36,549 bases of DNA. Source: Puniceicoccales bacterium (lineage in GTDB: Bacteria; Verrucomicrobiota; Verrucomicrobiia; Opitutales; JAIRLM01). The position numbers were made by a program, and so were the translations under genes. Location of the stretch: the NCBI GenBank assembly GCA_031282835.1, contig JAITCU010000033.1, forward strand, positions 1-36,549, written 5' to 3'. A model generated the notes under the pieces. The model did no database searches, was not told the origin of the DNA, and saw only the letters and a program-made list of their open reading frames with translations. Shown here piece by piece: positions 18,104-28,507 of the stretch (its first letter is position 1; each line of letters opens with the position of its first letter).

Positions 18104-18757
18104 TTAGGCCGCTTCCGGGGCGGCCAACCGACGGTATAGGGATTGCCCCACGAAACTGATGAAAAGCCCAACGAGTAGCAATACCAGCGATACGCCCAAT
18201 GGCGTCCAACTTGTTGCGCCTGAAGTTGATGTCGTGGCAAGGAAGGTAATCGTGGTCATGAAAGACGCAACCGCGGCGGTAAGTCCCCCATCGCCGACTT
18301 TGGCCCATACGTGGTGCGCCCAGGGCTCCGGTGAGGCTGGCAACTCGTGGGTTCCGAACACCATGTCGGGAGCAACCATCCACTGAAATGTGGACCGGCA
18401 TCCACCTGTCATCTTACGCTGGAGGCTTTTGGCGAGCTCAACGTACTTCTCCTCTCTGACTATCCACAACATGGCAGTCCCCGGGGGATTTTTACTACCC
18501 CAATAGACAACGCTCGCACCGTGGAACGCCTTTAGAAGGGCAGCATCCCGCGCGCCCCCGACAAGTTTTCCATCAATGGGACAACGCTTCCCAATAGCGT
18601 CGTAGCAGATGGGCGCACCGCTTGTTTGCCGCTCACAAGCGAGCCACTCCGCCGCTAGCGGCGGCAAATCCCAGGCCTTTGCTAGTGCTTCGGTACCTCT
18701 TTCGGGAACCGCATTTGGCCGCGTTGGCTGTGTCGATTCTGTAGCTGCAGTAAACAC
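18104..18757 (-). CDS. Uncharacterised protein with C-terminal transmembrane pair
   Basis: 217-aa ORF (GTG start), hydrophobic segments AAVASFMTTITFLATTS and PLGVSLVLLLVGLFISFVG near the C-terminus. Confidence 0.6.
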   Translation of the reverse strand: MFTAATESTQPTRPNAVPERGTEALAKAWDLPPLAAEWLACERQTSGAPICYDAIGKRCPIDGKLVGGARDAALLKAFHGASVVYWGSKNPPGTAMLWIVREEKYVELAKSLQRKMTGGCRSTFQWMVAPDMVFGTHELPASPEPWAHHVWAKVGDGGLTAAVASFMTTITFLATTSTSGATSWTPLGVSLVLLLVGLFISFVGQSLYRRLAAPEAA

Positions 18758-18899
18758 GATATGTGTTCCGATCCGAGGACGGCCCGGTGCAATATCCGCA
18801 GAAATTTTTCCGCTTTATTCAATTTTGCGAAAAATGATTATAAATATCGTTTCTTTTTGCAAATCCGTCTGGATGGCAGAGCATCTGGAGCGTGTGCAA

Positions 18900-19218
18900 T
18901 GTTGGTAATCTGGAATTTGGTGGGTCACTCTATTTTCTCCCCGCCAAAGAGGACGGTAAGTTGGCTAAGGGGTTCGGAGTTAGCATCACAAGTGACACAT
19001 GCTATCGTGCGTACGTGAACACTGATGTCGGTGGTCATTATCATGTATTAATCGTGCCAGAAAAGGTGCTTTATTCATTTCTCTCCGTGATTGGCGCGTT
19101 GTATTATCTTCGCTGTTGTTGTGGTCATATACATGCGCTGAGTGAAGACAATGTCACGGCTGTCGAGAAGATAAGTAAGGTGCCGCTGATGCCTGTTATT
19201 GCAAAACCTTTGCAATGA
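18900..19218 (+). CDS. Small hypothetical protein, weak support
   Basis: About 105-aa ORF with one hydrophobic segment (VLYSFLSVIGALYYL); no recognised family; exact start uncertain. Confidence 0.3.
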
Positions 19219-19230
19219 GTGGGGGCTAGG

Positions 19231-21120
19231 TCAGAGGGGTGAGCGCGCTTCTGATGGGGTCGCGGCAAATTTGCCGTAGTTTTGCAGGATCTTTCGGGCC
19301 ACTGGCGCAGCCTCCCGACCGCCACCGTATTCCTTCCCTTCGAATGGTTCACAGAGCATGACCGTGACCGCTATTTCTGGCGTTTCTCCGGGTCCAGCCG
19401 GGGCAAATGCCGTAATCCAAGCAAGATGGCTGTTTTTTCCACTCTGACGGATTTGCGCCGTTCCCGTTTTTGCGGCAATGGAAAGCCCATCGATTTTACA
19501 ACGGCGGCCAGAGCCATACTCCACACATCCGCGCATGCCGTCCAAAAACGTCTCATAGGCTTCATCGTCGAGCTCCAATGGCGCGCTTGGCAGCAAAGTG
19601 TCGCCGCTTTTCTTGCGGAAGATGGTGGGAATGGTGCGCGAGCGGCGCCCGGCCAATGATGCGGTGAACATGTTAATTTGAAGGGGGGTCACGAGCAGGT
19701 ACCCTTGGCCGATGGCCAGATTAGCCGTATCGCCGTCTACCCAACGGCTATAGCCGTGTTCTCGCTTCCACTCCGGCGTTGGGACTAAGGACCGGCGCGT
19801 TTCATAGGGCAATTCGACATCCGTGCGTTCGCCAAAACCGAAGTCACAGATCTCTCGGATAAATGTCTGCAAGGGAATGTGCCCGAGGATGAGGTCAATG
19901 GGCATGCTGTTGCAGCTTTTGGCGAGCGTCAGTACGAAGGGAAGCTGCCCCCGTTCGCTGTGGTTATTGCAACGGACAATCCGGTTCCCCACGGATGTGT
20001 ACCCATCGCAAACATGCTTCGTTTGACGATTTACCACGTTGTGGCGCAGGAGGACGGCGGCGGATACGAGCTTAAAAATAGATCCGGGCGGATAAAGACC
20101 CTGAATACATTGGTTTAGCCACGCACCCCTGTCGGTTATGGCCTGGTAGACTTCCGGAGGAATGTGCGGTGTAAGGTCATTGAGGTTGAAAGATGGTTCG
20201 CTGGCCATGGCAAGAATTTCACCGGTCCGCACGTCCGATAGAATTGCGCAGCCCACTTCCCCGGAAAGCGCCGCTTCGGCAACCTTCTGCAGGTCAAGGT
20301 CAATGCTCAGGGTCAGGTCCCTCCCCCGCACCATATCGCGGTGAAAGACCCGCTGCTTTTGGCGCCCGGCTGGATCGACAATCCAAATGTCGCCGCCGTT
20401 AATGCCGCGGAGGGTCTCGTCCATGGACGCCTCCACGCCGGCGCGTCCGACAAGGCCCCGCCCGGCAAAGGTTTTGAATTTTTTTCCAACTGGATCGTCG
20501 GCCTTTATGTCCGTTGTTGGCGACGCGTAACCGATTACGTGGGCGGCGGTGGGTCCATGGGGATAGAAACGCACCGTTCCCGTTTCCACCTGGAAGGGCC
20601 CATCCGATGGCAGAAATTCAATGATTTTTGCCAGCTCTTCCACGGAAAGGTTCTCCACGAGGACCAGGGGAAGGAGAATTTTTTGCGCATGGTGACGATC
20701 CAATACCTTGCGTTCCAGGGGAATAGAGTGGCCAATCCATTTTTCGATGGGTTCCAAATGCTGGCGGAGGACGGCAAAGCGCGCCTGTGAACGTTCCTCC
20801 TGGGGAACCACGGGGAGATTATTTTTTCGTAGCTGACGAACCCGTTGCCGATATTCGGCTAAAAATTGTCCCTGAAGCCCTGATAGATAAGCCACGAGCG
20901 AAAATTGCGATTTGTTTCCTGCCAGAAGCTGCCCGTTACGATCGTAGATATTTCCCCGAGTGGCGAAAGTAATAATGCGCCGGTGATTTTGCCGCTGCTC
21001 CTTTTCGAGAAATTTTTCATGCTGAATAATTTGCCTCCAAAAAAGTCCCCCCTGCAAATAGGCATACATCGCGATAAGCAGCACATAAAAGACTAAGAGC
21101 CTCTGACTCCGTAATCGCAT
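19231..21120 (-). CDS. mrdA: Penicillin-binding protein 2 (elongasome transpeptidase)
   Basis: N-terminal TM; ATRGNIYDRNGQLLAGN; active site YPPGSIFKLVSA; AKTGTAQIRQ. Confidence 0.95.
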   Translation of the reverse strand: MRLRSQRLLVFYVLLIAMYAYLQGGLFWRQIIQHEKFLEKEQRQNHRRIITFATRGNIYDRNGQLLAGNKSQFSLVAYLSGLQGQFLAEYRQRVRQLRKNNLPVVPQEERSQARFAVLRQHLEPIEKWIGHSIPLERKVLDRHHAQKILLPLVLVENLSVEELAKIIEFLPSDGPFQVETGTVRFYPHGPTAAHVIGYASPTTDIKADDPVGKKFKTFAGRGLVGRAGVEASMDETLRGINGGDIWIVDPAGRQKQRVFHRDMVRGRDLTLSIDLDLQKVAEAALSGEVGCAILSDVRTGEILAMASEPSFNLNDLTPHIPPEVYQAITDRGAWLNQCIQGLYPPGSIFKLVSAAVLLRHNVVNRQTKHVCDGYTSVGNRIVRCNNHSERGQLPFVLTLAKSCNSMPIDLILGHIPLQTFIREICDFGFGERTDVELPYETRRSLVPTPEWKREHGYSRWVDGDTANLAIGQGYLLVTPLQINMFTASLAGRRSRTIPTIFRKKSGDTLLPSAPLELDDEAYETFLDGMRGCVEYGSGRRCKIDGLSIAAKTGTAQIRQSGKNSHLAWITAFAPAGPGETPEIAVTVMLCEPFEGKEYGGGREAAPVARKILQNYGKFAATPSEARSPL

Positions 21121-22385
21121 ATGGAATCCTCTTCAACTATTTCCAAATTCGGATTGGCCGCCAACAACATTTCCCTAATCGCGTCCGTAGCCAGTGTTTC
21201 TGCGGATTTTTCGTTGCGGAATCTTTCCTTTAAAATTGTAAGCTTTTTCAAATGTGGTATTCTTCCCACGGTTTTCAAAAGTTCATCCGGAAGTTGGCCT
21301 TGACACCGACCCTTCAAAGTAATTTCGGTTAATTGTTCGTATTTCAGTAAGGGCTCAAGAGTCCCATGCATATCCGTGTCCATGGGCGCAAGTAAGGTCA
21401 AAGTACGTACACCGGCGAAACGCCCCAACAGCAAAGGGTCCACGGAAATGGCACGAAACGATATTTCCAATTTCTCTGTGGTAATTCTTTCCGGCACAGC
21501 GTCATTCGACGCCCAAAGTTTGTCCGCAGCCCAACAATCCCACCTAATTTGCTTCCATTTGCGGCCTTCCAATACGGATTTCGCATCGACTTGTGTACAT
21601 TGGTGGAAGGTAAGGGAGTCCACATTTGAGCCCATTTTTTCCAGGGTAATGCCGGTCGCATTACCAAAGGACACTTTTTGTAGTGTTTGATGCTCACCAA
21701 TGGCACGTAACACGTCTTCTATGACCGCGGAATCAATCCACATGCCCACGACGTTTACATCAATTTCCTGCAATGCCGTGAAAGAAGAAATCAATTGAGC
21801 AAGTTGCGCACCGCATTTAGAATATGGACTGAAGGAAATGCACAATGAAGTTACGCTGGAAAAAAACTGGGGACACGCAAGGAATGCTGGCGCTTCCGAA
21901 TCCGCGAGAAATAACCTAAATTTTGGCGAAATGCCCGGAAACTCTTTTTCTATTTTTTTCAAAAACTCCGCCCCACCGTCCGAACAGTCAGCCCTAATTT
22001 GGTGTCCGAGCCCAATCGTGGCCGTTAATATGAGCTTTTCGCTATCATTGGGATCGTTGACAGTATGGAGCCAGATCTCTTGAGATGCGGGAACTTCTCC
22101 GCTATCGGTGGGGGCAATCGGCGATGGTTCCCCGGTGGATTTTTCGCGTTTAAAAATGACGAATACAAGACATGCGACAAGGCCAATGGTACCAATGAAC
22201 AGTGTGCCTATTGCCGCAAGTGGCGGAAAAAATCCGAAACCAAGACAAATTGCCCCGCCACCGATGCCGACAAGGGATACAACGGACGCGACGGTGGCAA
22301 GTTTTATCGCCCGTGGAATGGAGGGACTTCCGGCGCTTGCTCCGCAGGTAAGCCTTTTTAAGGAACTGGAGATTGTTTTCAGCAT
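21093..22385 (-). CDS. Uncharacterised protein: N-terminal TM hairpin plus leucine-rich-like domain
   Basis: AIKLATVASVVSLVGIGGGAICLGFGFFPPLAAIGTLFIGTIGLVACLVFVIFKR followed by irregular Leu-rich repeats (e.g. LTEITLKGRCQGQLPDELLKTVGRIPHLKKLTIL). Confidence 0.75.
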   Translation of the reverse strand: MLKTISSSLKRLTCGASAGSPSIPRAIKLATVASVVSLVGIGGGAICLGFGFFPPLAAIGTLFIGTIGLVACLVFVIFKREKSTGEPSPIAPTDSGEVPASQEIWLHTVNDPNDSEKLILTATIGLGHQIRADCSDGGAEFLKKIEKEFPGISPKFRLFLADSEAPAFLACPQFFSSVTSLCISFSPYSKCGAQLAQLISSFTALQEIDVNVVGMWIDSAVIEDVLRAIGEHQTLQKVSFGNATGITLEKMGSNVDSLTFHQCTQVDAKSVLEGRKWKQIRWDCWAADKLWASNDAVPERITTEKLEISFRAISVDPLLLGRFAGVRTLTLLAPMDTDMHGTLEPLLKYEQLTEITLKGRCQGQLPDELLKTVGRIPHLKKLTILKERFRNEKSAETLATDAIREMLLAANPNLEIVEEDSICDYGVRGS

Positions 22386-22498
22386 TCTCTTTAAATATGC
22401 ATATCAGCGTGAAAACCGCAAGCATAGATGAATTATTGCGCCAAATGTGGCAAAATTTATTTTTGCCTTTGCATGCCAGCCCACCAACGTGGGGCAGA

Positions 22499-23404
22499 AT
22501 GGCTAGTGGGGTTTTATTCAGTGGACAGGGGGCCCAGCGGGTAGGCATGGGGAGCGAATGCGCGGATTCAGCCATCTTGTGCACCTGCCTGGCGCAGGCC
22601 TCGGACGTGCTCCATTTGGATTTGCAGAAAATTTGCTTTGAAGGTCCGCAAGAGGAGCTAACCCGCACCGATGTGTGCCAGGTAGCACTCTATGCAGTTG
22701 GTTACGGCATATTTAAAACGTTGGCGGATCGGGGACTTTTGCCCGATGTAACCTGTTATGCGGGCCTAAGCCTGGGCGAATGGACTGCCCTTGCCGCCGC
22801 GGGGGCATTTGCCTTCGAGGATGGCCTCCCGTTGGTTGCCTTGCGGGGACGGCTCATGGACGAGGCCTGTCGAAGGACATCCGGCGGTATGCTCAGTCTC
22901 ATTGGTGGGACTCGGGATGAAATTTCTATCCTCTGTAGACAAACGGGCCTTTATCCCTCAAATTTCAACGCACCGGATCAGGTGGTCATCTCCGGAGCTA
23001 CGGCAGGAATCACAGCGGCTACGGAGCTCGTTAAAAATTTTTCTTTCCGCCGGGCCATCCCCCTCAACGTTGCCGGTGCCTACCACAGCCCGCTGATGGC
23101 GGAAGCACGGGAAGCCTTCCGCCCCGAAGTAGATAGATTGAAAATCCGCAAGCCTTCCATCGACGTTTTTTCCAATGTTACCGGGCGGCCCCATGAAAGT
23201 TCTGATGATATCCGCCACCTGCTGGTGGAACAAATCACCGCACCGGTCCAATGGGAGACCTGCATGCAAACTGCCGCTGCCCTCGGCGTTAACAGTTTTT
23301 GCGAATGCGGCGCCGGGAAAGTCCTCGTGGGCCTGGTAAAAAAAAATATTCCCAGCGCAGACGCCTACGAAGCGGGTAAACTCCTTGGCGCAACGGGGCA
23401 GTGA
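22499..23404 (+). CDS. fabD: Malonyl-CoA:ACP transacylase
   Basis: VLFSGQGAQRVGMG, GLSLGEWTALAAAGA, NVAGAYHSPLM; ORF open from 22373, start placed at MASGVLFSGQG. Confidence 0.95.
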   Translation: MASGVLFSGQGAQRVGMGSECADSAILCTCLAQASDVLHLDLQKICFEGPQEELTRTDVCQVALYAVGYGIFKTLADRGLLPDVTCYAGLSLGEWTALAAAGAFAFEDGLPLVALRGRLMDEACRRTSGGMLSLIGGTRDEISILCRQTGLYPSNFNAPDQVVISGATAGITAATELVKNFSFRRAIPLNVAGAYHSPLMAEAREAFRPEVDRLKIRKPSIDVFSNVTGRPHESSDDIRHLLVEQITAPVQWETCMQTAAALGVNSFCECGAGKVLVGLVKKNIPSADAYEAGKLLGATGQ

Positions 23405-23413
23405 AATTCATTC

Positions 23414-23502
23414 TGGCGGAGGGAGAGGGATTCGAACCCCCGGTACCCAATGGGCACTTCGGTTTTCAAGACCGACGCAATCGACCGCTCTGCCATCCCT
23501 CC
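23414..23502 (-). tRNA. tRNA-Ser(UGA)
   Basis: Minus strand GGAGGGATGGCAGAGCGGTCGATTGCGTCGGTCTTGAAAACCGA...GGGTTCGAATCCCTCTCCCTCCGCCA; anticodon TGA, long variable arm, encoded CCA. Confidence 0.96.
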
Positions 23503-23750
23503 GTACACTGGGACACTCACGGAGAAGTGATCTTCCGCACAAGATCGAATTGCATGCAAACAGATTCTCCCCCTCTGCCCCGATCGTGACCTATTCTTTT
23601 TTCGCCGTCCATGAATAGGTCTGACGGGCAAAAATCTCGTTGGCATGCAAAAATTTAACAAAATTTCCGCCACAATCTTCAACTCATGGTGGTTTTTCGG
23701 GGAAATGAGTTGATTTCATTCCCTCAATAATGTAAACTGATTGCTACATC

Positions 23751-25508
23751 ATGGGTACATCAGCGAGCGTTGCACACCGACCGCCTAAGGAGACGGCATT
23801 AGATGTAGGTCTTGCTTCCTACGTAACGGCAACGACGACACTGTGTCTTGGATTTGTTGTTTCACTGGCTACCGGGGGTATTGGTCTCGTCGCGATAAAG
23901 GCCACAGTTGGCCTATTACTCACATTTGGCCTGGGAATGGTTTCGGCAGGCGTCGTCACATCGATCGTTCTTAACCTGGCAATCAGCGCCAGTGGATTGG
24001 CCGTCGGGGCGTTGGTTGGATGCATTACGCATGCCGTGGTGCGCCACGGGCAAGCCACAGAGCTCACAAAATCTCAAATTCATAAGGATGCATCAGCTGC
24101 GCTTCTAGGCTCCACGCGGGAAGATCCCTTTCGGAGTGTAGTCAAATCAGTGAGCGCTGCACCACGATCGCCACTGGAGACGGCATTAAATGTGGGTTTT
24201 TGTTCCTGCGTAGCGGCAACGGCGACACTATGCCTCGGGTCTGTTGTTTCGGTGTTTACCGGGGGTATTTGCCTCGTTGCAATGAAGGCCATAGCTGGCC
24301 TACTACTCCCGTATGGCCTGGGAATGGCTTCGGTATGCGTCGTCACATCGATCGTTCTTTCCCTGGCAATCAGCGCCAGTGGATTGGCTATCGGGGCGGT
24401 GGTTGGCGGTATTACGTATGCCGTGGTGCGTTATAGGCAAGCCAGAGAGCTCACAAAACCTCAAATTCACCAGGGCACACCAGCTGCGCCTCCAGATTCC
24501 ATGCAGGAAGATCCCTTTCGGATCGTAGTCAGAAGTGATCCCGCCGCGCGGCATCCATTTTGGGCGATTAGGGCCCATAATGGAGATGGACAAACGGTGT
24601 TGTCAGCTAGCACATTGTTTGAGTCTCTTCGGCAATTTCATGATACTTGCGGGCAATGTGTGGAACCTGGGGTGAACATCCTCACCGGCGAACAGCGTGC
24701 CATGGTACAAGGTGCCGCGGCAAAACTTATCCAAGACATATCCGCGTTTTCGGAGCACGGGGTCACTTTTAACCAAGATGCCCATTGCGCATTTTTGGAG
24801 GCCTTGATGTTGGCATGGAATATGCTGGGTCACGATAGCAAATTAGATATTCCCGCTCAAATATTGGATCCTGTAGCGGCCGAAGAATTATTAACCCATT
24901 TTCAAGGAGAGGACTTCCCTTTTAGTAACGGTATGTTTATCGCCATGAACCCATGGGTCATCAATTCCCTTAGGGGACTTGCTGCAATTGGTTCGCCCGA
25001 GGCGCCGAAGCCAAGCGCAGGACTGAATGTTGCTGAAACTGGTTCGTTCGAAGTGTTTGAGGCAGACGGCGAGCTGATTTCCACAAATGAAGCGGGCTTT
25101 ACTGATACTGGCGAATGGTTGACCGCTGTCGCCGCCGCACAGGATGGACAGGGACAAAATGTACCGTTGACAACAGTGGCCCGCGGTATTTTGGGCCCAG
25201 CGCTTCTGCATATCGAAGCGGGGGAGAGAATTAAAAATAATAGTGCTCTGTCGGCGAATCTTGAAAGGGGGTTGGATATTAACCGCACTTCTGATGACCG
25301 TACTACGGCCAACGTTGACGGGATTGAAATTCCTTCGCGGTGGCGCCGCATTATACTTGCCATGGTGAAACGGGGCGATGGCAGGGTTGCAGAAGCTGCA
25401 AAAGACATTCAAGGGGCTCTGGGGGAAGCAGGCTCCAGCGGAGACGTGGTCAACATTTATCTTAAACGGATCCTAATTGCCTTCAAGGAAACCATAGCGC
25501 CGAAATGA
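23751..25508 (+). CDS. Uncharacterised protein with duplicated bilobed TM-hairpin module (Inc-like architecture)
   Basis: Two copies of ETALxVGxxSxVxATxTLCLGxVVSxxTGGIxLVAxKA...VVTSIVLxLAISASGLAxGAxVGxITxAVVR followed by a soluble C-terminal region. Confidence 0.8.
   Translation: MGTSASVAHRPPKETALDVGLASYVTATTTLCLGFVVSLATGGIGLVAIKATVGLLLTFGLGMVSAGVVTSIVLNLAISASGLAVGALVGCITHAVVRHGQATELTKSQIHKDASAALLGSTREDPFRSVVKSVSAAPRSPLETALNVGFCSCVAATATLCLGSVVSVFTGGICLVAMKAIAGLLLPYGLGMASVCVVTSIVLSLAISASGLAIGAVVGGITYAVVRYRQARELTKPQIHQGTPAAPPDSMQEDPFRIVVRSDPAARHPFWAIRAHNGDGQTVLSASTLFESLRQFHDTCGQCVEPGVNILTGEQRAMVQGAAAKLIQDISAFSEHGVTFNQDAHCAFLEALMLAWNMLGHDSKLDIPAQILDPVAAEELLTHFQGEDFPFSNGMFIAMNPWVINSLRGLAAIGSPEAPKPSAGLNVAETGSFEVFEADGELISTNEAGFTDTGEWLTAVAAAQDGQGQNVPLTTVARGILGPALLHIEAGERIKNNSALSANLERGLDINRTSDDRTTANVDGIEIPSRWRRIILAMVKRGDGRVAEAAKDIQGALGEAGSSGDVVNIYLKRILIAFKETIAPK
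23765..24538 (+). repeat. In-frame tandem duplication, period 387 bp (129 aa)
   Basis: gagcg(t/c)tgcac at 23765 and 24152; gatccctttcgga at 24123 and 24510; both offsets are 387. Confidence 0.93.
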
Positions 25509-25623
25509 CAGCCCGCCCCGGGAGGGGGTAAGCGTTTGATTTTACCGGTCGCTTTGGTCTGGCCGCGAGGTTTCATCTCACAAAAAATTTGGCAAAAAAT
25601 CCGAACGGGGGTAATAGGTCCAA

Positions 25624-26118
25624 ATGAAAAGATGCCACCTGCACGCTGCCTGGCGGATGGAGTACATCCGGACACCACGGGAAAGGCGCGGATCGCCGTT
25701 CATTAGGATTTTAAATTCCTCGGATTGGCGGAAGGACCTCCTTCTTTGCCGGGATGAACACAGTTTCATCGTTCTGAATCGCTATCCATACAACGCCGGA
25801 CACCTGCTGGTTTTGCCCGTGCGGGAAGTGCGGGATTTTGATGAGTTGACAGAAGTGGAGCGTGGGGCATTATTCGCATCTGTACTGCGTGCGCAGAGGA
25901 TCTTGAAACAAGCTATGCAACCTGAGGGGTTTAATATTGGATTTAATGTGGGTACGGCGGCCGGGGCAGGGATCGCCTCGCATTTGCACGCCCACGTGGT
26001 TCCGCGATGGAATGGGGACACGAACTTTATGCCCGTGGTAGGAGAAACGAAGGTGCTCCCGGAGGCGCTGGAAGCGCTTTACGACCGGCTCTTGCCCTTT
26101 GTCCGAGCGAAAGAATGA
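25624..26118 (+). CDS. HIT-family hydrolase
   Basis: NRYPYNAGHLLVLPVREV, GFNIGFNVGTAAGAGIASHLHAHVVPRWNGDTNFMPVVG (HxHxH motif). Confidence 0.92.
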   Translation: MKRCHLHAAWRMEYIRTPRERRGSPFIRILNSSDWRKDLLLCRDEHSFIVLNRYPYNAGHLLVLPVREVRDFDELTEVERGALFASVLRAQRILKQAMQPEGFNIGFNVGTAAGAGIASHLHAHVVPRWNGDTNFMPVVGETKVLPEALEALYDRLLPFVRAKE

Positions 26119-26125
26119 TCGGATT

Positions 26126-28507
26126 ATGAAACGATTCTTTCATTGGTTTTCGCCCCCCCATCGGCGAAAACAGCCCAAGGATAGCCATGGGGTTTGGCAC
26201 GGATGGGTTCGCTCCTTGCTACGGGGAAATTTTTGCGTGGGTCGGATAATTGGGGTAATGTCCCTACTCTCGGCGGCGGTCACTACAATTTGTTTCTCTG
26301 GATCCTCCTCCCTTCGCCTGCACATTACCCCCGGCCAGGTGGTCACGCAGACCATCCGCGCGGAAATTCCCTTCCAGTACGAAAGCGAAATTCAGACGCA
26401 ACGCCTGCGGGAGCGCAAAAGGCAGCGCATTGCACCGATTTACAAGGTGGATACGAGTACCTTCGGTATTTTCCAGGAAAAGGTGGCGTTTCTTGCCGGA
26501 GAGCTTGAGGTGCTTGACCAAAAACTTCAAGAAGACACGTCAAATGCGGCAGCTTGGACAGCGGCCATAGAAACTTTCACAAAAGGCATCAACCAGCGCT
26601 ACGACTTTACCATTGATGCCAAAGACATTTCCACCCTGTTGACACACGCCGATGCCCAATTGCGTGCCTTTTTTTGGGAGGAAGGCCTGGGGATTTTGGC
26701 TGAAATCATGGCTCGAGGGGTAACCAATTCCGCCTTCCAAAATCCATCCATGAGCAACGTAAATTACTTTATCAACGTGGACATGATGCCCAATGGGAAG
26801 GATCAAAAATTACGCACGCAAGAGGAGGCACTATTTCACTTACGTGTCCACCTGGGTGCGCTGGAAAAACAGCGGCAGGCTACCAACGCCCTGTTCCACA
26901 TCCTGAGTCAGGGAATCCAACCAAATTTGACCTATGACCGGGAAAAAACCGAAGAAAAAAAGTCTCTTGCGGGGTCCTCGGTTAGGCCAGTGGTTATGTC
27001 CGTGGAAGCGGATGACGTGATTATCGGTGGAAACTCCCGGGTAACGCCGCTGGAATATGAAAAATTGCAGGCCTACCGCAGCGAGTTGAGCAAGCAGAGC
27101 CGGCACCTTTGGCGCGTGGACCATAACATTTGGAACGATTTTGCCATCACATTTGCCATTTTAGCGTGTGCGATAATAACATTCCGCACCTGCGCCATGG
27201 GACGCTTCCCCTCCCCAGTTGGGGAATTCTCCCGGCGAAATTTAGTATTTCTTGCCGCCCTTGGATTGCTAAACCTCTTTTGCCTGCGTGTTCTTTCTAA
27301 TCTCTGGGGCATGCGATTGCTTTTGCGCATACCATGCTTCTTCCGCATCGTCCCTTTTATGGCGCCGGTGTTTTTCGGCCCCATTATCGTAACACTCCTC
27401 CTCGGGCCCTATGTGGCCATGTTTTATGGCCTCCTATTGGACATTTTTTTCACCATGATGTTGGGTAAAAACGGGGATTTTTTTGTCATCTTTCTCATTT
27501 CCATGTCCCTAACCGTGATTCTGTCACGCCAGATAACCTATCGTACGCAGGTCCTGCGCGTGGCCACGACAGGTGGATTTTGCCTGGGCTTGGGTGCCAT
27601 GTGGCTCACCTCCTTCGCAAGTTTCGAAATTTTCGTGGCCCTGGGACAATTCCTGGGTGCCACCGCTGGCGGTATGGTCAACGGCCTTCTGGTTATTTTG
27701 CTACTCAACCCCTGCGAACGCTTTTCGCGAATGGCTAGCAATATCAAACTGCAGGAGCTTTCCGATTTTAACCACAAGCTTCTGCGCCAGCTGCAGGTTT
27801 ATGCCCCCGGTACCTACCATCACAGCCTGGTGGTATCTGCCATCGCTGAACAGGTCGCCAATGAGGTCGGTGCCAACGCATTGTTGTGCCGTGTGGCAGC
27901 ATTTTTCCATGACGTTGGAAAAATCACCAAACCCGAATATTTCATTGAAAATCAAACGGGAGACAACCCGCACACGGAAAAATCACCGCGCATTAGCGTA
28001 CTGATTATTAAAAACCACGTGCGCGAAGGTGCTGAACTGGCGGCCAGTGCGGGGATCCCCCCTCAGGTCATTCGCATCATCCAGCAGCACCACGGAACCA
28101 CATTAATTCAGTATTTCTATAACAAGGCGTGCCAATTACACGAGCTATCGGATGCAAATGAGGGCGATTCGGGCGAGTCTGGGGATCGGCCGGTGGAGGA
28201 ATTTTTCTATCGCTATGACGGACCCAAGCCCCAGTCCCTGGAAGCGGCGGTACTCATGCTCGTGGACTCCTGCGAAGCGGCCAGCCGAATCCTACGCAAG
28301 GTTACCCGGCAGAGTATTGAGGCACTGGTGTGCAGTATTTTTAAGGCAAAAATTGACGATGGCCAATTGGATGACTGTTTCATCACCCACCAGCAAGTGC
28401 GAATCATCCGGCAAAGCATCATTAGCACGCTGACCAACATTTTGCATTCGCGCATTAGCTATTCTTTCCACACGGATGGGCAAAATGAGCCATCGGGAAT
28501 CGTCTAA
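26126..28507 (+). CDS. 7TM receptor with intracellular HD hydrolase domain (PgpH-like)
   Basis: Extracellular segment, multiple TMs, then [50 protein letters not shown]...[28 protein letters not shown]. Confidence 0.93.
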   Translation: MKRFFHWFSPPHRRKQPKDSHGVWHGWVRSLLRGNFCVGRIIGVMSLLSAAVTTICFSGSSSLRLHITPGQVVTQTIRAEIPFQYESEIQTQRLRERKRQRIAPIYKVDTSTFGIFQEKVAFLAGELEVLDQKLQEDTSNAAAWTAAIETFTKGINQRYDFTIDAKDISTLLTHADAQLRAFFWEEGLGILAEIMARGVTNSAFQNPSMSNVNYFINVDMMPNGKDQKLRTQEEALFHLRVHLGALEKQRQATNALFHILSQGIQPNLTYDREKTEEKKSLAGSSVRPVVMSVEADDVIIGGNSRVTPLEYEKLQAYRSELSKQSRHLWRVDHNIWNDFAITFAILACAIITFRTCAMGRFPSPVGEFSRRNLVFLAALGLLNLFCLRVLSNLWGMRLLLRIPCFFRIVPFMAPVFFGPIIVTLLLGPYVAMFYGLLLDIFFTMMLGKNGDFFVIFLISMSLTVILSRQITYRTQVLRVATTGGFCLGLGAMWLTSFASFEIFVALGQFLGATAGGMVNGLLVILLLNPCERFSRMASNIKLQELSDFNHKLLRQLQVYAPGTYHHSLVVSAIAEQVANEVGANALLCRVAAFFHDVGKITKPEYFIENQTGDNPHTEKSPRISVLIIKNHVREGAELAASAGIPPQVIRIIQQHHGTTLIQYFYNKACQLHELSDANEGDSGESGDRPVEEFFYRYDGPKPQSLEAAVLMLVDSCEAASRILRKVTRQSIEALVCSIFKAKIDDGQLDDCFITHQQVRIIRQSIISTLTNILHSRISYSFHTDGQNEPSGIV

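Noticed and set aside
23401-23618. Plus-strand ORFs with AEGEGFEPPVPNGHFGFQDRRNRPL
   Set aside because: Antisense translation of tRNA-Ser(UGA), not a protein.
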